Positions 8,474 through 18,581 of a DNA stretch of 64,000 bases are shown one piece after another; within the stretch, counting starts at the first letter, position 1, and each line of letters starts with the position of its first letter. The DNA comes from Philodulcilactobacillus myokonensis (lineage in GTDB: Bacteria; Bacillota; Bacilli; Lactobacillales; Lactobacillaceae): positions 62,001 through 126,000 of the forward strand of contig NZ_BRPL01000002.1 of NCBI RefSeq assembly GCF_027923585.1. Reading direction: 5' to 3'. The position numbers and the translations under genes were made by a program. The notes beneath the pieces were generated by a model. The model was not told where the DNA came from, made no database searches, and saw nothing but the letters and a program-made list of their open reading frames with translations.

Positions 8474-9115
8474 TTAATAAGATAATGCATTCACATTATG
8501 ACGCTTTTGATTATCAGTGCTCCAGGCAAAGGTCTTGACCACCCCTAAAACTTTATTCTTCGGAACAAAGCCCCAGTATCGACTATCGTTTGAAATACTG
8601 CGGTGATCACCTAAAACGAAGTATTTACCTTTGGGAACTTTAAATGACTTGGTATCTTTACCCCAATGGGCAGCTAAAGAATGAATGTCCCAGTCGCCAT
8701 TTTCTTGTGATGGGGTAATTCCAGTTCCCTTTGTTCTTTGATCTTCATTAATAAAGCTGTCATTAAAGGTTTTGCCGTTGACATACAATTGATTATTCTT
8801 AAAACTAACTGTATCGCCAGGCATCCCAATGACACGCTTAACGTAATCAGTATTCGGTTTCGTTGCTTCTGGATCTTCACCATGAGCATCAAAAACAATC
8901 ACGCTCGCATGTTTAATCTTGGATTGACGCCAGACCATGACCCGTTCACTGTTTTCTAAATTAGGTTGCATTGAATCCCCATCAACATTAACGGTTGTAA
9001 CTAAAAACCTTTCGCATAGAAAGGCTAAAAATAAACCGACTGCGATTGGGATAATCCAATTAACAAGGAAGCTTAACAGTTTGTGTCCAGCACCATCATT
9101 GTATTCATTATTCAA
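8474..9115 (-). CDS. lepB: Signal peptidase I (paralogue 2)
   Basis: 213 residues. One N-terminal membrane helix (IIPIAVGLFLAFLCERFLV) is followed by the catalytic Ser in VDGDSMQPNL, Lys in DYVKRVIGMPGD, and box E GDHRSISNDSRYWG. The start is a TTG at 9113-9115, placed 8 bases after AAGGAG; no in-frame ATG is as well placed. It lies directly downstream of mnmG and is probably the resident copy. The other copy at 3717-4367 may be a duplicate displaced by the cassettes between them. Both retain all catalytic residues, so both should process exported precursors. Confidence 0.93.
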   Translation of the reverse strand: MNNEYNDGAGHKLLSFLVNWIIPIAVGLFLAFLCERFLVTTVNVDGDSMQPNLENSERVMVWRQSKIKHASVIVFDAHGEDPEATKPNTDYVKRVIGMPGDTVSFKNNQLYVNGKTFNDSFINEDQRTKGTGITPSQENGDWDIHSLAAHWGKDTKSFKVPKGKYFVLGDHRSISNDSRYWGFVPKNKVLGVVKTFAWSTDNQKRHNVNALSY

Positions 9116-9211
9116 TTTTTTGGCTCCTTAAATCAATTTATAATTTCATGTCGGTAAGTAAATCGACTAAATCAATTTTAGCATAAATATAAATTAATTG
9201 TTGAAGTTCAA

Positions 9212-11140
9212 TTAATCATCAGTTTTAGCGATTTTACCACGTTGAATGTAGACACTTAAGACTGCTAAATCAGATGGGTTAACGCCACTAATTCGAGAAG
9301 CCTGGGCAATAGTTCTTGGTCTGATTTTTTCCAATTTCTGGCGAGCTTCAGTCGCAATTTCTTTAACATCTTCATAATCGATATCTTCTGGAATCTTCTT
9401 GGCTTCTAGCTTCTTTAAGCGTTTAACACCCTGTTCAGCTTTTTTAATGTAACCAGAGTACTTAGTGCGAATTTCAACTTCTTCAATCACATGGCTCCCT
9501 AATGGTTTTGGTGCGGCCGGAATGAATTTAATCAAAGTCCGGTAGGTAACGTAGGGCCTTCTTAAGAAGACAGAAGCTAACACACCATCTTTTAATGGTT
9601 TATCGCCATGTTTTTGAATGAAGTCATTGACCTCTTTACCCGGTTTCACTCTGACGCTATTAAGGCGCTTAACTTCGTCTTCGATTGCCTTTCGTTTAGC
9701 TTGGAAACGAGCCCAGCGTTCATCAGAAATTAGACCCACTTTACGACCAATCGGTGTTAAACGTAAGTCGGCGTTATCGGTTCTGAGTAAAAGTCGATAT
9801 TCAGCACGGCTTGTCAATAACCTGTAAGGTTCATTGGTTCCTTTAGTGACTAAATCATCAGCTAAGACACCAATGTACGCTTCATTTCTTTTAAGAACAA
9901 TGCCAGGTTTGCCTTGAGCCCGCAATCCGGCATTGATTCCAGCATAAATTCCTTGGCCAGCAGCTTCTTCGTAACCAGAAGTTCCGTTGGTCTGACCAGC
10001 AGTAAACAAATTCTTAAGAATCTTCGTTTCAAACGTTGGTTTTAATTGGTATGGATCAATAACATCATATTCAATGGCGTAACCAGGACGCATCATTTTA
10101 GCGTGTTGCAATCCCTTAATGGTATGCACCATTTTCTGTTGGATTTCTTCCGGCATTGAAGTTGATAGTTCATCAACGTAGTATTCGCTAGTGTCACGGC
10201 CTTCAGGTTCTAAGAAGATTTGATGATGATCCTTATCAGCAAATCGAACCACTTTATCTTCGATCGATGGGCAGTAACGGGGGCCGACCCCTTGAATTTC
10301 ACCATTATACATTGGGGTTCGATCCAAGTTATTCAAAATTAAATCATGGGTCTTTTGATTGGTATACGTTAACCAGCATGATAGTTGCTTTTTAACGTCT
10401 AAATAGTCACTGTCTTTGGTATCAAAACTAAAGGCATGGGGAGTCTTATCACCTGGCTGCTCCTTGGTTTGATCATAATCAATCGTATTGCCGTTTACTC
10501 GTGGCGGGGTTCCCGTCTTAAAACGACGAAGGTGGAAGCCGTAATCCTTCAAATTCTTCGTTAATTCCATTGCGGGAATTGAATTGTTCGGACCGGATGA
10601 ATACTGTAATTCACCGATTAAAATCTTACCACGGGCAGCGGTACCAGCACAGACAACCACGGCTTTAGCATGGTATTCAGCACCGGTATTAGTCACAACC
10701 CCTTTGCAAACGCCATCTTCAACGATTAAATCATCAACAATTCCCTGTCGAAGGGTTAAATTCGGTGTGTTTTCAATTGTTAACTTCATTTGACGATGGT
10801 AGGCATGTTTATCAGCTTGAGCACGTAATGCTCGGACTGCGGGGCCCTTCCCGGTATTCAACATTCGCATTTGAATGTAGGTTTTATCAATATTATGACC
10901 CATTTCGCCGCCAAGGGCATCAACTTCTCTAACGACGGTTCCCTTTGCAGGTCCACCAACGGATGGGTTACATGGCATAAAAGCAACCATGTCTAAATTA
11001 ATGGTTAAAAGCAGCGTCCGATTACCCATCCGAGCAGCAGCCAATGCCGCTTCTGAACCGGCATGACCAGCACCAACAACGATAACATCGTAGTCTTCGC
11101 CGCGGTAGCGCTTTTTCACTTCACTTATATTTTCACTCAT
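9212..11140 (-). CDS. mnmG: tRNA uridine-34 5-carboxymethylaminomethyl modification enzyme MnmG (GidA)
   Basis: 642 residues, normal length. It is the FAD-dependent half of the MnmE-MnmG complex that installs cmnm5 on U34 of tRNAs. [17 protein letters not shown] is the FAD-binding motif and GEEAAGQG-like [17 protein letters not shown] is conserved. The C-terminal domain contacts MnmE and tRNA. The frame can be read from a TTG at 11158, but GGAGG lies within that leader; the ATG at 11138-11140 is taken. It is the second gene after mnmE, with a perfect parS site in the gap. Confidence 0.97.
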   Translation of the reverse strand: MSENISEVKKRYRGEDYDVIVVGAGHAGSEAALAAARMGNRTLLLTINLDMVAFMPCNPSVGGPAKGTVVREVDALGGEMGHNIDKTYIQMRMLNTGKGPAVRALRAQADKHAYHRQMKLTIENTPNLTLRQGIVDDLIVEDGVCKGVVTNTGAEYHAKAVVVCAGTAARGKILIGELQYSSGPNNSIPAMELTKNLKDYGFHLRRFKTGTPPRVNGNTIDYDQTKEQPGDKTPHAFSFDTKDSDYLDVKKQLSCWLTYTNQKTHDLILNNLDRTPMYNGEIQGVGPRYCPSIEDKVVRFADKDHHQIFLEPEGRDTSEYYVDELSTSMPEEIQQKMVHTIKGLQHAKMMRPGYAIEYDVIDPYQLKPTFETKILKNLFTAGQTNGTSGYEEAAGQGIYAGINAGLRAQGKPGIVLKRNEAYIGVLADDLVTKGTNEPYRLLTSRAEYRLLLRTDNADLRLTPIGRKVGLISDERWARFQAKRKAIEDEVKRLNSVRVKPGKEVNDFIQKHGDKPLKDGVLASVFLRRPYVTYRTLIKFIPAAPKPLGSHVIEEVEIRTKYSGYIKKAEQGVKRLKKLEAKKIPEDIDYEDVKEIATEARQKLEKIRPRTIAQASRISGVNPSDLAVLSVYIQRGKIAKTDD

Positions 11141-11161
11141 GAAAAACAATTCCTCCAATAA

Positions 11162-11177
11162 TGTTTCACGTGAAACA
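11162..11177. other. parS centromere site (perfect consensus)
   Basis: TGTTTCACGTGAAACA matches the Firmicute ParB-binding consensus TGTTNCACGTGAAACA exactly and is fully palindromic. It lies between mnmE and mnmG, about 4 kb left of oriC. Confidence 0.95.
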
Positions 11178-11194
11178 ATTTGATATGTTTCAGA

Positions 11195-12586
11195 TTATTT
11201 TCCTAAACAGAATTGACTAAATAATTGGTCTAGTAGTTCCCCAGTGTAGGTATCACCAGTGATTTCACCAAGGTATTTCCAGCAACGTTTCATATCGATT
11301 TGAACCAAATCAACGGGCATCCCTTCGTGAATTCCCTTCATAACATCATCTAAAGCATCACTAGCTTTGTGTAACAAACTAACGTGACGAGCATTTGTAA
11401 CCATAACGTTATTCTGGGTACTTTCTATTCCTTGATCAAAGAATAGGTTAGCAATTTTATTCTCTAATTTTTCCGTTCCATTCGACTTAATGGCAGCGGT
11501 TGTAATTAAGTCCTTTTCACCAACTAATTGCTTAATTTTATCAACATCAACTTTAATTGGTAAATCGGTCTTGTTTAAAATTACAATTCGTTTGGAATGA
11601 TCAGTTAATTTGATCAACTTCATATCTTCATCGGTCAATGGTTCACTGGCATTCAAGACCAATAGGACTAAATCGGAACTTTTAATCGATTTCTTAGAAC
11701 GGTCAACACCCATTTTTTCAATCTGGTTCTTAGCATCGCGAATTCCAGCGGTATCAATTAATTTCAGCGGAACACCACGAACGTTAACGTATTCTTCTAA
11801 AACGTCACGGGTAGTCCCTGGAATATTAGTAACAATCGCTTTATCTTCATGCAACAAGTTATTTAGCAAACTTGATTTTCCAACATTTGGTCTTCCCACA
11901 ATTGAAGTTGCTAAACCATTTCTCAAAATTTTCCCTTGTTTAGCAGTCTTCAATAGTTGTTGGATACTGGCCTTAACTTCTCTAGCTTTACTTAAAAGCA
12001 TTTTAGTCGTCATCGTTTCAGCATCATCGTATTCAGGATAATCAATGTTCACTTCAACGTTAGCCAATACTTTCAGGATTTGATGCCTTAAATTTTTAAT
12101 TAAATGGGATAAATTTCCATCCAATTGGTTTAAGGCGGCCTTCATTGATTGGTCAGTCTTGGCTTCAATCAAATCCATGACGGCTTCTGATTGTGATAAA
12201 TCAATCCGGCCGTTTAGAAAGGCGCGTTCGGTGAATTCACCGGGGTGTGCCATGCGAGCGCCATTACTTAAGACGATTTGTAAGATCCGGTTGGTAATCA
12301 CTAAACCGCCATGACAGTTAATTTCAACAACGTCTTCACGCGTGTAAGTTTTAGGAGCCCGCATAATTGAAACCATCACTTCATCGACTTCACTATTATG
12401 ATCTTTAGGATCAATGATATGGCCATAGTTAATGGTATCAGAAGCAACCTTATCAAGATTTTTACCACGGTAAATCTTCTTAATCACTTTGAATGCATAT
12501 TCACCACTAATTCGGACAATTGAAATGCCACCTTCACCAGGTGGGGTTGAAATGGCAGCAATCGTATCAAATTGAGTTGTTTCCAA
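11195..12586 (-). CDS. mnmE: tRNA modification GTPase MnmE (TrmE)
   Basis: 463 residues. An N-terminal tetrahydrofolate-binding domain starts [20 protein letters not shown] central G domain has GRPNVGKSS (G1), GTTRD (G2), DTAG (G3) and NKTD (G4). The C-terminus ends FCLGK with the invariant cysteine motif. It works with MnmG on tRNA wobble uridines. The start is a TTG at 12584-12586, after AAGGAAG. It is separated from jag upstream by a terminator-like hairpin, so it may have its own promoter. Confidence 0.97.
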   Translation of the reverse strand: METTQFDTIAAISTPPGEGGISIVRISGEYAFKVIKKIYRGKNLDKVASDTINYGHIIDPKDHNSEVDEVMVSIMRAPKTYTREDVVEINCHGGLVITNRILQIVLSNGARMAHPGEFTERAFLNGRIDLSQSEAVMDLIEAKTDQSMKAALNQLDGNLSHLIKNLRHQILKVLANVEVNIDYPEYDDAETMTTKMLLSKAREVKASIQQLLKTAKQGKILRNGLATSIVGRPNVGKSSLLNNLLHEDKAIVTNIPGTTRDVLEEYVNVRGVPLKLIDTAGIRDAKNQIEKMGVDRSKKSIKSSDLVLLVLNASEPLTDEDMKLIKLTDHSKRIVILNKTDLPIKVDVDKIKQLVGEKDLITTAAIKSNGTEKLENKIANLFFDQGIESTQNNVMVTNARHVSLLHKASDALDDVMKGIHEGMPVDLVQIDMKRCWKYLGEITGDTYTGELLDQLFSQFCLGK

Positions 12587-12612
12587 TTCGATTCTTCCTT
12601 TCGTATAAAATT

Positions 12613-12665
12613 CTCATGGTATTAAAAAAAGCGCAATACCACGTAAACGTTCTACGTAATAAAGC
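12613..12665 (-). terminator. Terminator between jag and mnmE
   Basis: On the minus strand, AAAGTGC...TTACGT pairs with ACGTGGTATTGCGCTTT and runs into seven T residues. Placed after jag and before mnmE. Confidence 0.75.
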
Positions 12666-12751
12666 ACTTTCACTACTTTATCATATTAAATTAGACACTG
12701 ATATTTTATATCATAGAAGTATTCATACTATTTGTCAATAAATGGATTTAA

Positions 12752-13531
12752 TTATTTAGCAGGAGCCACAACGACGGCACGATGGGGTTCTCTGCCTGCA
12801 GAATATGTCTCCACATGGTCACTATGAGCTAACGTGGCATGGATTTTCTTTCTTTCAAATGATGGCATCGGATCAAGATAGACTGGTTTCCCATCAGCCA
12901 CTACCTTCCTTGCAGTTCTTTGAGCGAGTCCTTCTAAGACTTCCATTCTCCGTTCGCGGTAATTAGCAGTATCCAATTCCACATAATAGTGATGGATGCC
13001 ATATCGGTTCAAATAAATTTGGGATAATTCTTGTAACGCATTGATTGTTAGGCCATGGCGGCCAATTAATAAACCTTCCTTATCTGTTTCAAAATCCAGT
13101 TTAATGTGCTTACTATTTTGAGCGTCAATATTCACACTGGCATTGATACCTAGTTGTTCAACAATGCTCTCCAAATAGTCAATTAAATTGTTAACAACTG
13201 TTTTTTTATCCAATTTTTGGTAATTTGAATGTTCGTTCTGATGATGATTCGATTTATTTTGCTGATTTGATTCTTCACGATTATTTTTTTCAGTATGTTC
13301 CGGTTTAACGTTTTCTTGAGATTGATGAACAGTCTTTGATGATTCATTATTTTCGGGATTTGATTCCGGTTTTTTAGCAACTTCAACTTTAGCGTAGCGT
13401 CTGCCAATGCCAAAGAAACCGTGACGATTAACTTGAATGATATTGATTTCAGCTTCGGATTGTTTGATTTCTAAGCTTTTTAATCCCTTTTGAATTGCGT
13501 CATCAACTGTTTTTCCAGTAAAGGTTGTCAT
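12752..13531 (-). CDS. jag: RNA-binding protein Jag/KhpB (EloR)
   Basis: 259 residues with the three expected domains. The Jag-N domain (KTVDDAIQKGLKSL to GFFGIGRR) is followed by a low-complexity N/E/Q/K-rich linker at about residues 55-110. Then come a KH domain (EGLLIGRHGLTINALQ) and an R3H domain ending in PSFERKKIHATLAHS. In Firmicutes it partners KhpA and influences cell elongation and RNA stability. It follows yidC after a hairpin, the standard order. The linker is long, as in other lactobacilli. Confidence 0.95.
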   Translation of the reverse strand: MTTFTGKTVDDAIQKGLKSLEIKQSEAEINIIQVNRHGFFGIGRRYAKVEVAKKPESNPENNESSKTVHQSQENVKPEHTEKNNREESNQQNKSNHHQNEHSNYQKLDKKTVVNNLIDYLESIVEQLGINASVNIDAQNSKHIKLDFETDKEGLLIGRHGLTINALQELSQIYLNRYGIHHYYVELDTANYRERRMEVLEGLAQRTARKVVADGKPVYLDPMPSFERKKIHATLAHSDHVETYSAGREPHRAVVVAPAK

Positions 13532-13589
13532 TTATAAACATTCCTCCATTTAGTATCACAATAACTATGATAGCACATCATACGGTTGA

Positions 13590-13648
13590 TAAACGAAAAA
13601 AATAAGCCTTGGATGTTATTTTTTTAATTAATCCAAGACTTATTTCTT
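13590..13648 (-). terminator. Terminator after yidC
   Basis: Minus-strand hairpin with AAGtCTTGGAT and ATCCAAGgCTT arms followed by a TTATTTTTTT tail, in the yidC-jag gap. Confidence 0.8.
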
Positions 13649-13660
13649 TAATTTAATGAT

Positions 13661-14500
13661 TTAACGACGTTTTTTACGACTTCGCTTGGCTTTTCTCATT
13701 TCTTTTTGAATTGTCCGTTCATGATTTCGCTTAGCTTTTTCTTTGGCTTCTCGTTCATGTTTAATCTTCCAAGGATTTTGAATAATCAATGTTTGACCAG
13801 CTTGGAAAATGTTAGTAACAACCCAGTACAAAACAATCGCAGCTGAGAACCGAAGTGCCATGATGAAAATAATAATTGGCATTCCAATCGTCATCATACT
13901 AGTCATTCCGTTTGATTCAGGTTGCGATTTCATTGCTAACCATGAACTAAAGAAGGTAAAGACTGCGGCAAGAACTGGCAAGATGAAGTATGGATCCTTA
14001 TCACCTAATTGGAACCAAAGAAAATGTCCAGTTCTCAAAATATGGGTTCGCCAAATGGCTTGATATAAAGCCCAAATAATTGGCAATTGAACTAACAATG
14101 GCAAGCATCCGGCAACTGGATTAACACCAGCTTCAGAATAAAGCTTTTGTTGTTCAACACGTAATTTTTGCATTGTTTCGGTATCTTTAGAAGAATACTT
14201 TTTCTGCAATGCTTTCAACTTTGGTTGCAATTCCTGGGTCTTTCTCATGCTTTTAGTTTGATACATCATTAATGGGAAAATAATAATCCTAATGATGATG
14301 GTAAAGATGACAATTCCCATTCCATAACTATTACCAAACAGCTTAGAGAGCCAGATAATTGCCCTAGAAAAGTTTAAAACAATTAATCCATCCCAGATTC
14401 CAGTACTGTGGTTAGTAATCGGCTGATTACTACAAGCACTTAGAAATAATACCAAACTGAGAATGGAGGTTAGAGTTAGTAGCCTTTTTAATTTTCTCAC
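13661..14500 (-). CDS. yidC: Membrane protein insertase YidC/SpoIIIJ (lipoprotein)
   Basis: 279 residues. A lipoprotein signal peptide ends LFLSAC, so the Cys is lipidated. The core has the usual five helices after processing, with the hydrophilic-groove arginine in FTIIIRIIIFPLMM. A cytoplasmic coiled hairpin lies at MRKTQELQPKLKALQKKY, and GVNPVAGCLPLLVQLPI is conserved. The basic tail probably contacts ribosomes. It inserts small membrane proteins with or without Sec. It lies between rnpA and jag as in most Firmicutes. Confidence 0.95.
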   Translation of the reverse strand: MRKLKRLLTLTSILSLVLFLSACSNQPITNHSTGIWDGLIVLNFSRAIIWLSKLFGNSYGMGIVIFTIIIRIIIFPLMMYQTKSMRKTQELQPKLKALQKKYSSKDTETMQKLRVEQQKLYSEAGVNPVAGCLPLLVQLPIIWALYQAIWRTHILRTGHFLWFQLGDKDPYFILPVLAAVFTFFSSWLAMKSQPESNGMTSMMTIGMPIIIFIMALRFSAAIVLYWVVTNIFQAGQTLIIQNPWKIKHEREAKEKAKRNHERTIQKEMRKAKRSRKKRR

Positions 14501-14526
14501 GATTCTTTTTCCTCGCTATTCTTATT

Positions 14527-14862
14527 TTAAAGTAATTTAGCTAGTTTTAAGACATGGATCATATTCTTTTTTGCATCTTTCATTGACATGCCATCAGCTC
14601 TTGGACGAGCAATTACTAGAAAATCAACATCCTGCTTTAATTGTGGTTTTAGTTCTAATAAAGATTGTCTAATTCGACGCTTAACCCAATTTCTATGCAC
14701 AGCATTACCAATTTTTTTACCCACAGAAATCCCAACCCGAAAATGCGGTTGGTCAGGTTTATTTAATGTATAAACAATAAAATACCGATTGGCAACGGAA
14801 TTATGTTGATCAAAAACCTTTTGAAAGTCTGCTTCCTTTTTAACGCGGTAAGATTTTCGCAT
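14527..14862 (-). CDS. rnpA: Ribonuclease P protein component
   Basis: 111 residues. It binds the catalytic RNase P RNA for tRNA 5' maturation. [20 protein letters not shown] and KRRIRQSL form the RNR motif that defines the family. The frame extends to 14889, but GGAGATGTATT precedes the internal ATG at 14860-14862, and [14 protein letters not shown] is the typical N-terminus. It lies downstream of rpmH. Confidence 0.97.
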   Translation of the reverse strand: MRKSYRVKKEADFQKVFDQHNSVANRYFIVYTLNKPDQPHFRVGISVGKKIGNAVHRNWVKRRIRQSLLELKPQLKQDVDFLVIARPRADGMSMKDAKKNMIHVLKLAKLL

Positions 14863-15007
14863 AATACATCTCCAAATTAAAGGTGCCATATATTGGCATA
14901 ATAATAATGGGTCTAAAGAATTAAATTCTTTTTTATCTCCAATTATAAATTAAATCTAATTTTCAATCGGGGTCGTCTAAATCCCTTATTTTAAAATTCA
15001 TCAATAA

Positions 15008-15047
15008 CATAAAAAAGACCACTGAAAATTGAATAACAGTGATCCAT
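15008..15047 (-). terminator. Terminator or attenuator between rpmH and rnpA
   Basis: Minus-strand GATCACTG pairs with CAGTGGTC and is followed by TTTTTTATG. It lies just after the rpmH stop, so it may set the rpmH to rnpA ratio. Confidence 0.7.
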
Positions 15048-15053
15048 ATGCAT

Positions 15054-15194
15054 TTATACAGTTAAGCTCTTACGTCCTTTTTTACGACGGTTAGCTAATA
15101 CCTTACGGCCACCTCTAGTTCGCATTCTTTTGCGGAAGCCAAATACACGTGCACGATGACGTTTCTTAGGTTGATAAGTTCTCTTCATAGCCAT
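15054..15194 (-). CDS. rpmH: 50S ribosomal protein L34
   Basis: 46 residues beginning [20 protein letters not shown] and ending KKGRKSLTV; the KRTYQPK start and GRKVLANRR-type tail are diagnostic. GGAGG lies 8 bases before the ATG at 15192-15194. It is the first gene of the leftward core operon, transcribed away from oriC. Confidence 0.97.
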   Translation of the reverse strand: MAMKRTYQPKKRHRARVFGFRKRMRTRGGRKVLANRRKKGRKSLTV

Positions 15195-15290
15195 AGTAAC
15201 AACCTCCTTCTGTTTATTTTATATTCATATTCAGTTTCAAACGAATTACTTTAATATCTTAACATAAAACATTTTGTTTTTAAACATGAC

Positions 15291-15600
15291 TTATCCACAA
15301 AATCGAGTGTTTTAAAAATGTTTCATAAAAATTTATTCAAAATTTTATGAAGTTATCCACATACTTATCCACAAAATTTTGGTTATCAACAGGGGTGTGG
15401 ATAACTCATTTTTGATTCCTGTGGATAAGTCAATTTAGATTGTTATATCAAGCTTACAAGAAGCTAGTTATCCACAGATATATGTGGAAAACTCAATATT
15501 TTATAAAAGTTATCCACTATATCCACAGGGTGTTGATAACTTTATCCACTGCTTGTGAAACATCGTCTTTTTATCCCCATATCCTGTGGAAAACTTTTTT
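15291..15600. other. oriC: oriC, left part (DnaA-box cluster upstream of dnaA)
   Basis: Perfect DnaA boxes TTATCCACA lie at 15291, 15353, 15365 and 15468, with inverted copies at 15396 and 15420. Near-boxes include TTATCAACA (15383), TTATCCACT (15510, 15542), TGTTGATAA (15531) and TTATCCCCA (15571). Boxes in both orientations between rpmH and dnaA are the upstream half of a bipartite Firmicute origin and would also autoregulate dnaA. Confidence 0.95.
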
Positions 15601-15680
15601 TATTCATGCTAAAATTTAAAAGTTATCTAACAGAATACGAATTAATTGATTTTAAAATTTCATCAGGAGGACATATTAAA

Positions 15681-17012
15681 ATGGATCAAAATTCTTTATG
15701 GAACCAAATTAAAGAAGAATTTAAAAATAATGTCTCCCAAACTACATATTCAACATGGATCAAGCCCGTTAAACCAGTTAGTTACAGCCAAAATCGATTA
15801 ACGTTGGAACTCCCCTCCCCTCTTCATCGAGACTATTGGAAGGCAAAATTAGCTGATCAATTAGTTGAATACGCATACGGAATTACACAGAAAGATATCA
15901 ATCCTGACTTTGTTTTAAAAGAGGAAATAAAGCCGAAACAGGAAACATTAGAATTATCTAGTCAAAAGCATCAACAAAAAAATCATCGAAAAAATCATTT
16001 AAACCCTGATTATACATTTGATAAATTCGTCATCGGCCGTGGTAATCAGATGGCACATGCCGCCGCATTAGTTGTTTCAGAAGATCCTGGAAAAATGTAT
16101 AATCCACTTTTCTTTTATGGTGGCGTTGGATTAGGGAAAACCCATTTAATGCAAGCCGTCGGAAATAAAATTTTAAAAGATAAACCCAAGGCACGCGTTA
16201 AATACGTTACAAGTGAAACTTTCACTAATGATTTTATCAATGCAATCCAGACTAACCATACTGAAAAATTTAGAAAAGAATATCGAAATGTCGATGTGTT
16301 ACTTGTTGATGATATTCAATTCTTCTCTAATAAGGGTGGCACCCAAGAAGAATTTTTCCATACTTTTAATGATTTATATGAAAATGGCAAGCAGATTGTA
16401 TTAACTTCAGATCGTCTGCCAAATGAAGTTCCTAAACTTCAAGACCGGCTGGTTTCAAGATTTGCATGGGGATTATCCGTTGATATCACTGCACCGGATT
16501 TAGAAACTAGAATTGCTATTCTCCGTTCTAAAGCCAAGTATGATAATATCCAGATTCCAGAAGACACACTAACTTTCATTGCGGGTCAAATCGACTCAAA
16601 TGTTAGAGAATTAGAAGGTGCACTAGCTAAAGTCCAGGCATTCGCTGATTTGAAAAAAACCAATATTAATACCCACATTGCTGCAGAAGCCGTCAAGGGA
16701 TTAGATGATACCGATGACGCTAAAAAAATAACAATCGATAAAATTTTATCAATTGTTGCTTCGTACTTTAATGTAGGGATCGAAGATATGAAAGGCAAAA
16801 AAAGGTACAAAGCAATCGTTACCCCAAGGCAGGTTGCAATGTACTTATCGCGGGAATTAACGGATGTTTCCCTCCCTAAGATTGGGTATAAATTTGGTGG
16901 TCGTGATCATACGACCGTTATTCACGGTTATGAAAAAATAAAGAAAGCAATTCGAACGAATGCTGAAATCAAAAATGATATTGCTGATTTAAAAAACGAA
17001 CTTCAAAAATAA
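15681..17012 (+). CDS. dnaA: Chromosomal replication initiator DnaA
   Basis: 443 residues. Domain I starts LWNQIKEEFKNNVSQTTYSTW. A short linker precedes the AAA+ domain with Walker A GGVGLGKTHLM, Walker B LLVDDIQF and an arginine finger in LQDRLVSRF. C-terminal domain IV ends with GGRDHTTVIHGYEKI, the box-binding signature. A longer frame from 15555 runs through DnaA boxes and is unlikely; GGAGG precedes the ATG at 15681. A TGCTAAAAT extended -10 lies at 15607-15615. The gene is flanked by DnaA boxes on both sides. Confidence 0.98.
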   Translation: MDQNSLWNQIKEEFKNNVSQTTYSTWIKPVKPVSYSQNRLTLELPSPLHRDYWKAKLADQLVEYAYGITQKDINPDFVLKEEIKPKQETLELSSQKHQQKNHRKNHLNPDYTFDKFVIGRGNQMAHAAALVVSEDPGKMYNPLFFYGGVGLGKTHLMQAVGNKILKDKPKARVKYVTSETFTNDFINAIQTNHTEKFRKEYRNVDVLLVDDIQFFSNKGGTQEEFFHTFNDLYENGKQIVLTSDRLPNEVPKLQDRLVSRFAWGLSVDITAPDLETRIAILRSKAKYDNIQIPEDTLTFIAGQIDSNVRELEGALAKVQAFADLKKTNINTHIAAEAVKGLDDTDDAKKITIDKILSIVASYFNVGIEDMKGKKRYKAIVTPRQVAMYLSRELTDVSLPKIGYKFGGRDHTTVIHGYEKIKKAIRTNAEIKNDIADLKNELQK

Positions 17013-17073
17013 TCGGTAAAAAAATGGTATAATTTAAGTATTATGGAAATTTAAATTATAAATGATAAAAAAG

Positions 17074-17220
17074 TTATCCACATTTTATCCACAGGGTTAT
17101 CCACAAGATATCCACAGGGTTATCCACAGGAGATGTTGTTGTTATATCAACGGATCAGGCTATTTTTGACCAGTTATCCACAGCACCTACTACTATTACT
17201 ATTATTTATATATAATAAAT
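17074..17220. other. oriC: oriC, right part: DnaA-box array, DnaA-trio region and AT-rich unwinding element
   Basis: Five perfect TTATCCACA boxes (17074, 17085, 17097, 17120, 17174) and ATATCCACA at 17108 are in one orientation. After the last box come GCACC and the triplet run TAC-TAC-TAT-TAC-TAT-TAT at 17188-17205, then TATATATAATAAAT. Box, short GC-rich spacer, trinucleotide repeats and AT-rich stretch in that order match the basal unwinding system described for Bacillus oriC. Strand opening should start here. Confidence 0.93.
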
Positions 17221-17242
17221 GAATGAAAAAGGAGTCAGTCAA

Positions 17243-18376
17243 ATGAAATTCTCAATTAAAAGAACTGCTTTTGTTAATTCATTAAATATTGTTTCAAGAG
17301 CGATTTCTTCTAAAACAACAATTCCAATTTTAACTGGATTAAAAATCGTTGCTACTAAGGACGGATTAATTTTAACTGGTAGCAATGCCGATATTTCAAT
17401 CGAAACAAGAATTAAAGCATCTAATGCTGATAATAAACTAGCAATTGCTAGCACTGGTTCAATTGTCCTACCAGCTAGATTCTTTAGTAGTATTGTTAAA
17501 AAATTACCACAAGATACAATGACCTTAGATGTTACCGATAATTTTCAAACTAGAATCACTTCTGGTTCCTCTTCATTTGATATCAATGGTTTGGATCCAA
17601 CTAATTATCCACACCTACCAGAAATTGATTCTGATGATTCAATTACACTATCTGGTGATATCTTCAAAGAAATCATTCAACAAACTGTCATTGCTGTATC
17701 TGATCAGGAAAGTCGTCCAATTTTAAATGGAGTTCACTTTGTATTATCAGACAATCAACTAGTGGCCGTTGCAACCGATAGTCATCGCCTAAGTCAACGC
17801 AAAGTCAAGATTGATGATAGTGATAAATCATTCGATTTTATTATTCCTGGTGATAGTTTAGTTGAATTATCAAGAATGATTAAAGAACATCAAGACATTC
17901 AAATGCGAATTTCTGAAAACCAGGTTTTGTTCACACTTGATGAAACATCATTCTATTCTAGATTGTTAGAAGGTAATTACCCTGATACTTCTAGATTAAT
18001 TCCAACAACATCATCAACCACCCTTCAATTTGAAGCTCCGGTACTATTATCTGCAATTGAACGTGCTTCTTTACTTTCACATGAATCAAGAAATAACGTT
18101 GTTAAATTCACACTGAAACCATCCCAAAAAATTGCTACTATTTCTGGGAACTCCCCTGATGTTGGTAAAGTTGAAGAAAACTTACAACCAGATTCAATGG
18201 ATGGCGAAGATTTAACAATTTCATATAATCCAGATTATATGAAAGATGCTTTGAGATCATTTGGTAAAACAATGATTAATATCTCATTCACATCACCATT
18301 AAGACCATTTACATTGGTTCCAACTGAAGAAAAAGAAAATTTTGTTCAATTAATTACTCCGGTTCGAACATTTTAA
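17243..18376 (+). CDS. dnaN: DNA polymerase III subunit beta (sliding clamp)
   Basis: 377 residues, three clamp domains. MKFSIKRTAFVNSLNIVSRA is the usual N-terminus and LITPVRTF the usual C-terminus, with PILNGVHF between domains. The ring tethers polymerase and many partners to DNA. The frame starts at 17219, but AAAGGAG lies within it and the ATG at 17243, 8 bases later, is the start. Its promoter region overlaps the unwinding element. A DnaA box TTATCCACA also occurs within the gene at 17605-17613. Confidence 0.97.
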   Translation: MKFSIKRTAFVNSLNIVSRAISSKTTIPILTGLKIVATKDGLILTGSNADISIETRIKASNADNKLAIASTGSIVLPARFFSSIVKKLPQDTMTLDVTDNFQTRITSGSSSFDINGLDPTNYPHLPEIDSDDSITLSGDIFKEIIQQTVIAVSDQESRPILNGVHFVLSDNQLVAVATDSHRLSQRKVKIDDSDKSFDFIIPGDSLVELSRMIKEHQDIQMRISENQVLFTLDETSFYSRLLEGNYPDTSRLIPTTSSTTLQFEAPVLLSAIERASLLSHESRNNVVKFTLKPSQKIATISGNSPDVGKVEENLQPDSMDGEDLTISYNPDYMKDALRSFGKTMINISFTSPLRPFTLVPTEEKENFVQLITPVRTF

Positions 18377-18390
18377 TTAATCAAACATTA

Positions 18391-18430
18391 AAAAGAATTG
18401 GCATAAATTATGCCAATTCTTTTATTTTTT
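18391..18430 (+). terminator. Terminator after dnaN
   Basis: AAAAGAATTGGCAT and ATGCCAATTCTTTT are a perfect 14-bp hairpin with a 5-base loop, followed by T residues. Confidence 0.9.
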
Positions 18431-18581
18431 AAAAAAATAGTGAAAATGATTATTTAATATAATCTTAATGTAATTTATTAAAAATCACTTAAACCCCCTA
18501 AAAAGTATCAAAATTTCTCAAATATGTACTTTTAACGTTAAAAAGAGTATAATATAAATAGAAAAGAAAAGGTGGGATTCC

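Noticed and set aside
15555-15680. A DnaA N-terminal extension from the ATG at 15555.
   Set aside because: It crosses DnaA boxes and the likely promoter, and the GGAGG-preceded ATG at 15681 gives the normal N-terminus.
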